Shown: positions 1 to 11,285, numbered from the stretch's first letter. The stretch is 64,000 nt of DNA from Chondrosia reniformis (GCA_947172415.1 OX359192.1:6496401-6560400), one strand, 5' to 3'. The notes: generated by a model from the sequence alone, not told the origin. A program made the numbers and translations.

Positions 1-613
1 CGGCACAGCTTCTTTGTTTTCTAAAGCCATACTGTTCCTCAACAAGTAAATCATTAATTTCTAAGTATGAACTCAGTCTTTTGTTAAGTATGTGGCAGAA
101 AACCTTTAGGATGATTGATTGTATGGCAATACCTCTGTAATTCTCAGGGGAGTAGTTATTTTTAGGGATAGGGCATATTAAGGTGTTATCCCAGGAGGAA
201 GGAATTAGTCCAGAGTCAAAGCAATAGTTATAAAGCACTAGTAGGTATCTCTTGACCATTTCATTTTTAAGAATTGAGGTAGTGATTCCATCTAATCCGG
301 GGGATTTTTTTTCACCTAATAGGCTAATAGCTAAATCAATCTCCTCAGGGGTAATAGTCACATCTAATTCCTCTGGGGGCATTAGAGGGTTAGGTAACTC
401 ATTACTGGGGTCATGATCAGTGTTAATGTGGTTTACATCATAGTCAGGTGTTATTTGGGAGACCAAAGGGTTACCTGCTGGGTTACAGTCAGTTGTTCCT
501 GCATAAATACTTTTGAAGAAGGACAACCAAGAATCTTTAACAACCCTAGGATCATTACTAAGATTACCATTATGCAGTCTAACTTGTCTAGGCATGCCTC
601 TTTTTGTGCCCTT
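1..613 (-). mobile_element. Non-LTR retrotransposon (LINE) reverse transcriptase fragment
   Basis: The minus strand is open from position 613 to the left edge without a stop; the first Met is at 595. The translation has the usual run of LINE reverse transcriptase N-terminal motifs: TPEEIDLAI, then KKSPGLDGI, then LIPSSWDNTLICPIPK, then PENYRGIAI, then LVEEQYGFRKQRSC. In the family these lie in the fingers and palm before the catalytic YxDD block, which would be beyond the left edge. The 5' end of the fragment abuts HYD1 sequence at about 614-622, exactly where HYD1 exon 1 and the shared promoter should be. So the element, or a rearrangement with it, removed them. The clade cannot be fixed from this part. 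Confidence 0.85.
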
Positions 614-640
614 TCATATACCTTTCTCCCGACCTCTTAG

Positions 641-2551
641 GGCCCGTCTATGTGTTTAATGGAAATCCCTTTTCTGGAGGACCTTTGGCATGCACTTCAT
701 TTGTGCAGAAAGATGCAGGCATACCCAATTTAGCTGAAGGTGAGATTCTATTGTTAAGAAGCCTCTAAAGTGCGATCCGTGTTTGATCACACTGCACATT
801 CGGTGCTTTTCTTATTGCAGTGTTTTATCCACAGAAATCTGGCAGTTACGCAGTAATATTCTTTGTCCCTGGACTGTATGCACTCATACCTCCCCAACTG
901 TACTCTAGTGTTCTGCTGCAGTTAGCAGAACATGGCTATATCGTACTAGTGCCCAGTGCAGACCTGCCAAAAGTCAAGTATGAATCTCTAGATCCAAGAT
1001 ATTTCAAGACATTGCCAAATGGTGTGAACCAAAAACTATGGGATACTTACTATTGGGTGAGACTAAGTTGAACAGCTAGCTATATATCTGCTTGCAATTA
1101 ATTTAATGCTGTAACAACAAAACAGTTTAAAGATAATTTGAACAATTTATTTGAATCAAAAGGCATTTCTGTTAAGGCTGACTGGAACTATGTAGGCAAC
1201 TTCTCCCCCAAACACTCCAGCTTCCCCCCCCCCCCCAAAAGTACCCAATTGCAATTTAAAAATAGCATAGAGAAAGTTCTCATATCAGAATCAATCTCAG
1301 AGGGCATAAAATCCTAAATTTCCCCCAGACCCCCCTAGCTCTCGCGCCTCTTCCCCCCCACCCCCCCCCAAAAAAATTGCATCCTATATAGATAGAACCC
1401 TGATGATGCAGGAAAGCCTCAAAATTACTAAAAGCTGTCTCTTTTTCATCATGTATTTATATGTCTCTGTACTCTAGTGTTCTGCTGCAGCTAGCAGAGC
1501 ACGGCTATATCGTACTAGTGCCCAGTGCAGATCTACCAAAAGTCGAGTATGGATATCTAGATCCAAGATATTTCAAGACATTGCCAAATGGTGTGAACCA
1601 AAAGCTATGGAATACTTACTACTGGGTGAGACAAAATTGAACAGCTAGCTATATATATCAATTAATTTAATGCTGTAACTACAACACAGTTTAAAGACAA
1701 TTTGAACAATTTGTTTGAATCAAAAGGCATTTCTGTTAAGGCTGACTGGAACTATGTTGGCATGGCTGGTCACTCTGCTGGTGCTGACACTGTATTGGAG
1801 ATGATAATGAATGACACCTCCGTCTCCAAGGTAACCTTAACCATTCTGTAGTTGGCCTATATATAACCTTGCAATTGTATGAGTTTATGTTCCTGAAGTG
1901 AATTTATGCAATGAGCAGTTGTACGATGCAGGAAAGCCTTGAGGCTTGAGGATTACTAAAAGTAGTTTACACACTTTTTCATCATGTATTTATATGTCTC
2001 TTATTGCTAGGCAATGGCCTATTTGGAGCCATTTACAGCCTCCTTGCTCAAACCTTTCAATGGTAGCGTTCCCTCTCTGGTGTATGGCACTCAGTTCTGT
2101 GAGGAGAAGCCGAGGTGCTGCATTACTGGATTTGACTATGTCCATGTGTACAACAATATACCTTGTCCTCATATTACAATGAATGCAACAGTAAGCCAAC
2201 TTATTTAACCTTTTGTATTCAAAATGATGTGTAATTTTTCCTTATATATAATGATTTGGACATTGTGACGTTTTGAATGATATTGGTTGGGACTGTAAGT
2301 CAACGGTCAGAGCATCTGTACACTTCATCTACAATGTCTCCTTGCCCCTACTTCTAGTGTGTCATGATCTGCATTTCTGTAAGACTGTGACTACCAATGA
2401 CAGAGTTCTGTACAAAAGGTTTGTGTCTGGACTGATGGCGGCCTTCTTTGGATACTATGTGCAAGGAAATGACCAGCAGCTGCAGTATCTCCTCAAAGCC
2501 AAGCTAATGCCCATCCCAGTTACAGATCTCAAATCTGACCTCAACTGCTAA
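641..2551 (+). pseudogene. HYD1: rearranged chlorophyllase-like hydrolase copy
   Basis: This is a scrambled copy of the array's secreted alpha/beta-hydrolase. Exon 1 (signal peptide) is gone. Exon 2 (641-739) and exon 3 (821-1056) are intact. A first exon 4 starts at 1126 but breaks off near 1198. It is followed by foreign low-complexity DNA and then a piece of intron 4, which joins the middle of a second exon 3 (about 1468-1625). From there the gene continues with a second exon 4 (1690-1830, with GHSAGA), exon 5 (2011-2190), exon 6 (about 2252-2294) and exon 7 (2358-2551). The acceptor before exon 6 reads ATATATAATG instead of ATATATAGGG, so the AG is lost and the first codon becomes TGA. 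From about 1468 on it is nearly identical to HYD3. Non-functional as read. Confidence 0.85.
1198..1467. other. Rearrangement filler in HYD1 with poly-C tracts
   Basis: The block between the two partial hydrolase copies has C runs (about 1227-1236 and 1356-1369) and pyrimidine-rich sequence not seen in other array copies. From about 1400 it matches hydrolase intron 4 (the stretch with GATGCAGGAAAGCC). It then jumps into the middle of exon 3 across a short shared CTCTGTACTC-like stretch. I see no gene in it. Confidence 0.6.
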
Positions 2552-2796
2552 TTTTCTTATAATTGTTAAGTGCATATACATACATAAAAACATTTGGCCA
2601 GCATTTAGCTTTAATAAACAGCCGCAACTCACTACCTCATTTGCAGGTAGAGTAAATCCAGAGCCATGTAAATATTGACATGCAATGGTTAGTTGTATTT
2701 ATACAAGCTTTTATGTTTATGTATACAATTTATATTTACTCATTTACTTTTAATTAATTTCACAACAAATAATACAGAAAATGGCTGTCATTGAGA

Positions 2797-3342
2797 TCAG
2801 TAAAAGAACCCTAACACTTTTCCTCCTGTATGCTTTCTCTTAGCCTCCTCATGGTCAATTATACCTGCAGATGTTGTAAGGACGATAAATCTGCAGAAAA
2901 GGAAATTAAGAGTTGTGGCATTCAAAACACTCAGCACATTAAATAAAAAATTAAACTGGAATAGACACTCCATGTATCTCGAGCAATATTTGTGTTTACA
3001 TGCACAGAATAATCAAAATCATTAGACATTAATCTACATAACCTACATAGTACAACTCCTTTCTTTACAAATAGCAAGAGATATTATTGCTCAAGTCAAA
3101 TTAAGTCTATCCACACAAGGTTTTTCTATTACTAATGTGCTGTAGGGAAGCAATTAGCTTACAGCAGTGAACTCACCCAAACTGTCTACTTGGCAAGAGG
3201 TTACTTGCCCACTTTTCTATGTCTGTCACTGCAATATCAAATCTCGGACTGATTACATCACAGTTGTTTAATCTACCATTTAGAGATACTACAATCTTTC
3301 CAGATCGGTGGTCATCAATCCACTCGAACTCTCCAATGTAAC
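2797..3342 (-). pseudogene. RPS15A 3'-half copy 1 (exons 2 and 3 only)
   Basis: Two exons of ribosomal protein S15a (uS8) without the first coding exon. Exon 2 (3177-3342, 166 nt) encodes the conserved block [18 protein letters not shown] through LLPSRQFG. Exon 3 (2797-2890, 94 nt) encodes [16 protein letters not shown] through GGKVLGFFY and a stop. Both are open and have intact splice sites. The sequence upstream, where the rest of intron 1 and exon 1 should be, runs straight into the 3' flank of RTK1. No start codon can be joined, so this is a passenger fragment of the tandem duplication. Confidence 0.85.
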
Positions 3343-3603
3343 CTAAAGGTGGCAGACAGGCGACCAATAAGTTGTTAACTCAATCATGCACTTGTGCTAC
3401 ACTTCCAACTTAGGCTGGTCTCGTCTTATGCAACAATGGCCAATATACGAATCATGTTTCATAATACAAATCAATAACTAGGTAACTTTTCATTAAAAAA
3501 TTGCATGTTATTTACATTTTATAGACAAAGCTTAATGTTCTTTGTAACTCCTCACAAAAGTTTCATGTCTTATGGAATATCATTGTCAGCAAATATTATA
3601 CAC

Positions 3604-6600
3604 TCATGTCTTATATATAAACTGCAGCTCTTCAAAGAGATGTTTCCCTTCTTCCAGTGAAGCTCCTAAAACACTTGCAAACCTTGAGCTCTTCTTCTCC
3701 TCTTCGCTCCAACTCAAAAGGGTTCTCTCTGATACACAGAAGCGACCATTTATGTCATCAGCAGTAGGTCTCTTGTGGCTGTCCGGATGCCAGCACTCGA
3801 CCATTATCTGGTACACTGGCTTAGGACAACCTGGTGGACATGGGTGACAATAACCCTTGTCAAATATCTTTACCACCTATATACATGACACAAAGGAGCA
3901 TTACATCATGTGATAGTCACATGACATAAGTGACAATATCCCTTGTCAAATATATATACCATCTACACAAGACACAAGACTGCCTCTCACTATATCTCAT
4001 TCTACACTGTCTCCTCAATCACATGTTACACACCTGATTGACTGTGAGTTCCTCAAATGGTTTGTGTCCAAGTGACCAGATCTCGTACATCAACATTCCA
4101 TAGCTCCACACATCACTGGCAGTGCTGTACTTCTTGTACAAGATGGCCTCAGGAGCTGTCCACTTGACGGGTATCTTACCTCCATGTGTCACATAGTAGT
4201 CAGAAGTGTCCAAATCACGGGACATTCCAAAATCAGAAATCTTCAATCAATTAACAAATTTGTGAGATTCTTTACATTACACAACACATCCAGCTATGTA
4301 CGTATACATGTACATATATAAACATACTTTGCAGTTCAGGTTACTGTCCAGTAGCACATTTCTAGCTGCTATATCTCTGTGTACAAATGACTTGAGTGCT
4401 AAACAAGCCAGTCCATCTACCACCTGTTTACAAAACTGTAACAGCAGACTCGGTAGGTTGGGGTCCTTTAGCAATGATGGAGTGCTGTCAAGCCAACAGA
4501 AGAACAGTTTATAAGAACACTAAATGTGTCTTTTCAGTATAGTACCTCTTAATTTCATGTAAGTGTTCCAAAAGGTCTCCTTTGGGAAGTAGTTCCATTA
4601 TTATCATATTCTGAAGAAAGAGAAGAACCTTAGAAAGCACTCACAGCTTGTAAAGATATTTCTTACTGGTTGTTCAAGTGTGACGACACCAATCAGACCA
4701 ACAACATGTCTGTGTTTGAATTGACCGACTATCACAGCCTCTTGAAGCAGTTTCAATTTCTCTTCCTTTGGTGCACCCTTCTTTACAGTCTTCACTGCTA
4801 CATCTCTTGGACCATCGGTGGGGGCTCTCCAACTTGCTCTGTACACTTCACCAAACTGACCTTCTCCCAGCTTCTTACCACTTTTGATGTGGCTGGATGG
4901 AATTTCCAGAATCTTGTACCGAGCTAATTGAGTGTAAATCTCCTCTTCAGTGTCACAAGGTACACAGTAAATGTCAGATTCCGTTGTGCTCTCCATTTCA
5001 TAACCAGACTCCAATGCTCCAGCTCCAGTTCCAAATTCCACAGTTTTGACAGTAGAACTTAGAGACTATACAAGTAGGAAAATAATTTCACATCTTCACC
5101 ATATTGACTGACTTTTGAATCAATTTAAATAAGAAAACTGTATGCCTAATTGAAGCTTTCAATTCAGTTTAAAGCAAAAGGTTCACATTTGAATTGTGCT
5201 GAGTGTATAGTTGCACTGTATGAATGAATGGTAATAACACTAGTCAGAGGAGCAGTGGCATATACACATTAACTGTAACTGTAAGAAAAATAAAGTAAGG
5301 GAGTTTTAATTGATCATAAGACAGTTAACATTACATATATTACATAAATTGTCCCACATTGCTATTCGTTGACCACAGTATCAATATCAGTTATTATGTG
5401 TACAAGTATTGTGGTGCGATGAAATACTTGTATATGGCATTTTGTTTTAAAATCAACACAAGGTGTGAAATTCCATTAGTGAACTCATACTTAGATATGC
5501 TCTAATGCTCCCTGTTTACGTAGAATTTTTAGAATTATATGTTTGACTAGTGAAAGTATAGTTGATGCATACATAATACCTTTGTTGTTTGTCTGTGATT
5601 TTGTGTGTCAGTTGTGTCAGAATTATTGCTTGACAACTCTGCCATCCTTCTACGCTCTCTCTACATACAATGAAAGTTAAATATTTCAACTTTATCCTCT
5701 ATATATGTACGTATATTCAGTATCAAAATGGTCTGTTCTGAGTATGGGAAGTGGTAAAATGGGAGATGCTGAAATGAAACAAATTACACTAAATGTGCAT
5801 GTCTCTCCTCACCATTGTTGGTACATATCCATATACAGGGAATGGAGCATCCTGTTTAGACACATTCTCCTGCACATATATAATTAAAGAGAAATTGAAA
5901 ATGTAACTAAAATATTACAACTGTAGTATAGGAATGCTCTGCCTATTGTTATATCAGTTAATGTGAAATATGTTGCACTCATCTTAAATCTAACTACATC
6001 TTGAGTATCATTGCATGTCAACATTGCTCACCTGAGGTGGCGGGTCACTGCTATCAAGATCATCAGCTTCGTGGTACACGTGGTCACTCAACTCATCAGT
6101 GACTGGCTGCAGCTGTCTGTATGCTCCAGAGCTACCAGAACCCAGCATGTCTTCACTAGTCTCATAGGTTGGAGGAAGGAGTGTTGTACTAACTCTCTCA
6201 GTCTGGTTGGAGGAAGATTTGCTGTGAGGTTCTTCATACTGGCTGACTAGAGTGTCTCCCTTAGCTGGTTCTTCATACTCTTCCCACTGTTCAGCCAAAG
6301 TGGGTGTGGTACTGGTGGGAGGGTACTCCTCAGAATTGTTATAAATGTTTGATTTGACTGTAACATGTTTTCCGATGTGAGGTTCTTCATATTCAGCATG
6401 TCCTCCTTCTGAGGTCAGCTTGCTCTTCTCAACTGTATCTACCACACCAGCTGGAGCATCTGGCAAGTTGGAAGCAAACAACACAATCTACATTTACATT
6501 TCTTCTAAACCCAACTAGTAGTGTGTATAGCTGCTACTCACTGTAGTACAGAGTGTTGAATGGAATGTCATAGTTCTCCTCAATATAGTACTTCTCTTTA

Positions 6601-7745
6601 TTTCTCCTTCTCCTGCACATGCACACTGCTATCACAACTATCACTCCCATCACTACCAGTAGGATTATAGCAGCTACTACACCACCAGCTACAGCACCTG
6701 TTCTATCAGGTAGTGCTATGGCACCATCAGTGGTAGCTGTTGAAGAGGTACTATTAACAATAGGTTGAGATGACAAAGACAAGCCATTATGGGGTGATGT
6801 GTATGATAAAATGGTGCTAGAATATTCACCAGTACTTGTAACAGTTGACAATTTGGTGGTAGACACTGTTTCTGAATCAGAGCTAGAGCTACCATTAACT
6901 GTTGAAGGACCATCACTAGTTTGAGTCACAGTCGCTGATGCCACACTACTGGTTATAAGTACAGTTTGCATTATTGATTTTGTGGTCATAACACTCTCAC
7001 TAGGTTCAGCAATGTCTGCTTCAGAAGATGTCCCACTTTCACTAGATGTAGCGATTACTGTGACTGAAGCATAAAAGGAGTAAGATATACTTAAGAGTCA
7101 CACAATATTGTCACAATATACTAAGATAACTTACTTTGAAGAAACGGTGCTTTAGTTAATACAATTCTAGTAGCCATTGTATTAATTCTTACTGTTGCAT
7201 CAGGACTAACAGATGCTTCATAATATGAATTGCCTCTAGCACTACCAAATGGAATCTGCAGTAATTCACCTGACCCAGGTATGTAAAATCCTACTATATC
7301 TCCTGATTCATAGGTAGTTGCTACAGTTGGAGTTATTGTAAAGATACTAGTACTATCTGTAACAGTGACCATCTCATTATAGACTCTTGTGTAGTCAATA
7401 TTGTTCATATGACTACTTGTTTGTCTCCATATCTGCAATTCAATGGTTTTAGGCGTATTAGAATCACCAGTAAGCTGAGTCACTTCCCATCTCAATGATG
7501 TTGTATTGCCAGAACAAGTAAAATTTAATGAAGGAGCCAGTACGAGTGAGTTCCTTTGAAATATACCTAGGTGAGTTCCTGTGATACTTGGATTCGTAAA
7601 ACAAGTAGGAGATATCTCTTCTATTAAAGCAAAGATTACAGATAAATTGTAAAGCAATATATAATACATATTGAGTAAAACCATAAAACTTACCAGAAGT
7701 AAGTGAAAGGAGTATAACAGCACGAAAGACCAAGAGATAAATCAT
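3604..7745 (-). CDS. RTK1: receptor tyrosine kinase, intact, most divergent copy
   Basis: Nine exons: 7694-7745, 7135-7620, 6542-7063, 6032-6459, 4667-5065, 4546-4610, 4328-4484, 4034-4240 and 3604-3876; 862 aa. Exon 1 is a signal peptide (MIYLLVFRAVILL). Exon 2 is a ~160-residue ectodomain with two conserved cysteines (SPTC, LNFTCSG) that I cannot assign to a named fold. Exon 3 is a Ser/Thr-rich stalk and a membrane helix (GGVVAAIILLVVMGVIVVIA) followed by CRRRR. Exon 4 is a tyrosine-rich tail with repeated YEEP motifs, plausible SH2 docking sites. Exons 5-9 are the kinase: GEGQFGEV loop, VAVK lysine, HRDIAARN, DFG, YY in the activation loop, APE, DVWSYG, and the terminal arginine in HKRP. 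All catalytic residues are present. Intron 4 (5066-6031) holds nothing I recognise. Confidence 0.88.
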
Positions 7746-7943
7746 TTTAGCTTTACCAACGCGGAGGTGAGATGTACCCCAGGTGTAGTTCTAAATAGCG
7801 AAACGAAACAAAACCTACGAAACAGGATGGTCGGAATGAAGCACTTCCTACGTCCCGAATCTGCTACCCACTCTTCAGTTATCGTGTTGCCGAAACGGAT
7901 AGGACATAGTTCCATAGACCCGTAGGCGGTAGGCGTGATATCG
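7746..7943. promoter_or_regulatory. Divergent RTK1/HYD2 intergenic region, atypical
   Basis: 198 bp between the RTK1 start codon and the HYD2 exon 1 remnant. It keeps the short GCGGAGGTGAGATG stretch seen upstream of other RTK copies. It lacks the CACGTG and CCAAT boxes found in the other intergenic regions and is about 75 bp longer. It is either an older divergent promoter or a partly replaced one. Confidence 0.45.
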
Positions 7944-8029
7944 ATGAAGTCTCTAGTAGGCTAGCTCTTCAAGACGAATATCTGATAGAGTTCTTCTAAC
8001 TAGTCTGAAAGACCTTACGAAAAAGAAAA

Positions 8030-8514
8030 ATGACACAAGAGGAGCATACAGATGAAGAAAGGATACTGTGCCTGCTGTAAATCAAGGGTGTCAGTGAAAT
8101 TCTCCAAAGAACCTGCAGACCACTCAATGTCAAAGTTGTTCACAAAGCCCCCACAACTCTACGCTCTGTCTTAACAAAGGTGAAGACACCAATCCCCCAA
8201 AACCAGCTGACTGGAGTTGTCTACCAAATCGAGTGCGGGGACACATACATCGGAGAAACCTCCAAGACCTTGGATGAAAGACAGAATGAACATCAAAGAG
8301 CTGTGAGGAGATTTGATCACAACAACTCAGTTGCCACCCATGTCAGGGACACTGGACATAACATCGCTTGGAAGGATGCTAAAGTAATCCTAAAAGAAGG
8401 ACACAAGACCAGAAGGAAGGTAAAAGAAGCCATCAAGATCAAGACTACCACCTGCTTCAACATGGATCAGGGAATCTCCCTTGATCCTATTTGGAATGAC
8501 CTAATCAATTAACT
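8030..8514 (+). mobile_element. Penelope-like element fragment, GIY-YIG endonuclease end
   Basis: The frame reads EEHTDEERILCLL, then a TAA at 8078-8080, then IKGVSEILQRTCRPLNVKV, then LTGVVYQIECGDTYIGET and LDERQNEH, ending at a stop at 8512. The IKGVSE block, followed by Cys plus YIGET, an arginine and a downstream Glu-His, is the linker and GIY-YIG domain of Penelope-like retroelements. The reverse transcriptase upstream is missing, so the copy is 5' truncated. The in-frame TAA just before IKGVSE shows it is also mutated. Downstream, at 8538-8556, is a GC-rich hairpin (GGGGCGCC...GGCGCCCC type). Confidence 0.8.
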
Positions 8515-8537
8515 CCCTTAGCCTAGAATTCATTTTT

Positions 8538-8556
8538 GGGGCGCCGCGGGCGCCCC
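8538..8556. repeat. GC-rich hairpin after the Penelope fragment
   Basis: Short self-complementary sequence GGGGCGCCGCGGGCGCCCC in A+T-rich surroundings. A similar GGGGCGCC-TGGCGCCCC hairpin sits at about 11023-11039 inside another foldback. It may mark an element end; nothing more can be said. Confidence 0.5.
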
Positions 8557-8624
8557 TATATTGTTTTCAGAAATTATGTTAACGTATGGCTTCCTGTTCG
8601 TAGTCTTGTATATATATATATATA

Positions 8625-9645
8625 ATATATAAAATATTAAATTACAATCAAGTACTACACAGTACAAGTTACAAATTTAAGAGATCCAAGTGACTATGTA
8701 ATATTAAAATTACAATCAAGTACTAGCTACACAGTGCAAGTTACAAATTTAAAGAGATCCAAGTGACCCCTAGGATAATCAGTATTTTAAACAGTACAAG
8801 ACTTTAGTCACACTAGTACTGTTGCAGGCTTTGAAATCCTCAACTACTGCATAGAGAGTAGTAGTTGATACAGATCATCCAATTGCAAGGTAGAACACAT
8901 GGCCTACCAATTACCTTTTCACACCTTAGTATAGACTGAAGATGATGCATCTGCATGCCATATATCAACAAAGGCTCCAGTATTAAAGGGGTCTCAGCTA
9001 ATAACCACAGCAGATTTGATTTGCCTTGTGAGGGAGCTAAGAACACCGACGGTTGGTTGCATGCATTGGCATAATCAACAGGGTTAGAGACCATTTTGTA
9101 ACTTGTACACAAGGGACATAAAAGGCCAAGGCCTTTATATACGTATATGATGTCCCTTGTGTACAAGTTACAAAATGGTCTCTAACCCTGTTGATTATGC
9201 CAATGCATGCAACCAACCGTCGGTGTTCTTAGCTCCCTCACAAGGCAAATCAAATCTGCTGTGGTTATTAGCTGAGACCCCTTTAATACTGGAGCCTTTG
9301 TTGATATATGGCATGCAGATGCATCATCTTCAGTCTATACTAAGGTGTGAAAAGGTAATTGGTAGGCCATGTGTTCTACCTTGCAATTGGATGATCTGTA
9401 TCAACTACTACTCTCTATGCAGTAGTTGAGGATTTCAAAGCCTGCAACAGTACTAGTGTGACTAAAGTCTTGTACTGTTTAAAATACTGATTATCCTAGG
9501 GGTCACTTGGATCTCTTTAAATTTGTAACTTGCACTGTGTAGCTAGTACTTGATTGTAATTTTAATATTACATAGTCACTTGGATCTCTTAAATTTGTAA
9601 CTTGTACTGTGTAGTACTTGATTGTAATTTAATATTTTATATATT
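8625..9645. repeat. Large inverted repeat, ~495-bp arms
   Basis: The left arm (about 8625-9119) is the near-perfect reverse complement of the right arm (about 9150-9645). They are separated by a 30-bp centre that contains the palindrome AAAGGCCAAGGCCTTT. The same 80-residue open frame appears on the minus strand of the left arm and the plus strand of the right arm, simply because the arms are mirror copies. I do not take it as a gene. The arms also hold internal repeats of the type AAATTTGTAACTTG...TACTTGATTGTAATTT. The right arm is the start of the 1.65-kb dispersed repeat described separately. Confidence 0.9.
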
Positions 9646-10768
9646 TGCTAGTAACTTGCACTGTGTAGTGTACTTGAGTGTAATTAGCTAACAAAGTATT
9701 TCACTATACTTATAGACATTCGCTATAAGCAATTTCGTTACTGTATGTAGTACACATGGAAAACGTACTAACATGGATAAGAATAAAGCCTAGTTGAAAG
9801 TCAGCAATATGAATTTACTAATTCTGGACGTTTCGACCCAGAGGTCTTCATGCATCAGCAATATATGAGGAGTGGGAATACAATTCAGTATAAATAGGAA
9901 ATTAGTAAATTCATGTTGCTGACACTCAACAAAGCTTTATTCTCGTAATGATCGCAACAAACACTCCTAATTCCTACACATGGACAAGTAAAAATATTAA
10001 CAGATAACGTAAGAAGAGAAGGCAGAGCTTAAATTACCAAAGTAATACGGTCGACCAAACGAATCCAGTCTTTCGCATCAATATAGGAACAACTCTGCCT
10101 CAAACTTGACGGGAACGTATACAAAAACGCTTTATCTAACCTTCGCTACAACTCGTCTGTTCGGTAGCTCCTTCTCGTAGGAGAGCGTCGACTTGTCATA
10201 GCCGTTCTCGAAGGATGATCTTCTTTAGCAACGAGGCGGTGACGTTTACGCAACGTTACATGATTCTCAAAATGTGTGTACGGAGCGACATACGAAGGTG
10301 TTGGTGACGCATTAGAAAAACATCACAATACATCACCAGCTTGCGCAATCGTAACTTTGAATTCTTCATTATATCTTGATTATTTTGCTCATTTAATTAA
10401 GCAAAACTTCGTCAGACGTTTCTTATACACATGTACCATGATATATGTTGATTTCACAGTTATCTGACAAATTGAAATTTTTTATCAATATAACACATTG
10501 TTTGCATATAAATTTCCCATAGGTTTTCTATAGTCCTATGGCCTTTTATATGCAGACTTTGTCCTCTGTTTTCTAACAAACGGAGGCCTAAATTAAAAAT
10601 CCCTTAATTTAAAATGAGTTTTATACCCTAAACTTTATGATGATATGCCCATTTTGTTTCTAAATCCTTTCTTGGAGCCATATGAATTAATTAATTATAT
10701 TATTTATATTATATTATATTATATTATATTAGATTACCTTAGTATATTGTAACTTGTACTGTATATAT
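9113..10768. repeat. Dispersed repeat, copy 1 (1.65 kb)
   Basis: This sequence recurs almost unchanged at 42390-44037. It begins at the centre of the inverted repeat (GGGACATAAAAGGCC) and ends in an A/T-rich tract before AACTTGTACTGTATATA. Only scattered single-base differences and a few short A/T-tract length differences are seen, so the two copies separated recently. It contains no convincing open frame. A 63-codon frame at 10276-10467 is present in both copies but resembles nothing I know. Confidence 0.85.
9782..9942 (-). repeat. Inverted repeat enclosing a hammerhead-like motif
   Basis: About 42-bp arms (9782-9823 and about 9901-9942) flank a segment whose minus strand reads CTGATGCATGAAGACC, then TCTG, then GGTCGAAACGTC. 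GACC/GGTC would form stem II, and GAAAC follows, as in a hammerhead core. The conserved CTGATGA is interrupted, so activity is doubtful. Penelope-like elements are known to carry hammerhead motifs in their terminal repeats, and a Penelope fragment lies 1.3 kb away. The assignment is an inference. Confidence 0.4.
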
Positions 10769-11001
10769 CTGTCAAAAAATGGCGGACGTGCGGCTAGCTT
10801 TCGTTTTCTAGCTTAAAATTAGCTTTCTCTTCCTTAGCGTAGAACATTGAACGAACGAAATGGACTTAAAAACCACCCTTACTAATACTATGTAACGTAA
10901 AGCTTGCGCAAAAACGTTTTCTACGAGATATGGCCTTGAAAAATTGACGGCCAACAAGAGTCGATCGGAAATCGGTTAACCGGATATCTATAAGAACCAG
11001 C

Positions 11002-11066
11002 CAAGTAGTTCGAGTTTACTTAGGGGCGCCTGGCGCCCCACGAGTTTTTTAAACTCGAACTACTTG
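11002..11066. repeat. Foldback with 17-bp arms
   Basis: CAAGTAGTTCGAGTTTA (11002-11018) and its reverse complement TAAACTCGAACTACTTG (11050-11066) flank a GC-rich loop with GGGGCGCCTGGCGCCCC. The upstream block from about 10860 (ACTTAAAAACCACC...GATATGGCCTTGAAA) recurs at 26005-26170, so this belongs to an interspersed repeat family. Confidence 0.65.
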
Positions 11067-11094
11067 TTATCTTAATTTAATATTCAGTGCAATT

Positions 11095-11285
11095 TCACAA
11101 TGACATCATCTTTTCACACCTCTCATACAACTTCTATATAAACCCCAACCATTCCTCTTTTATCATGTTTGCTGATGAAGACCTACGGGTTGAAACGTCC
11201 TATTATCAATAATTTATGTTGCTGTTGCTCAATAATACCTCTGGATTAAATCATGATCGCAACAAACAACCCTTATCACTTCATA
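11095..11285 (+). repeat. Penelope-type terminal sequence with hammerhead-like motif
   Basis: A TATA-like CTATATAAACCCC is followed by GCTGATGAAGACC, TACG, GGTTGAAACGTCC at about 11168-11196, then TTGCTGTTGCTCAATAA and GATCGCAACAAACAACCC. The order matches the minus-strand segment at 9782-9942, and both end near ATGATCGCAACAAAC. It looks like a degenerate element terminus. Folding into an active ribozyme is unproven. Confidence 0.4.

Noticed and set aside
8840..9429. Mirror-image ~90-codon frames on both strands (NPVDYANACNQPSVF...) as a gene
   Set aside because: They are the two arms of one inverted repeat. Coding on both strands follows from the symmetry, and no family is recognised.
10276..10467. 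63-codon frame present in both copies of the 1.65-kb repeat
   Set aside because: Conservation is explained by recent duplication; no family or codon signal supports it.
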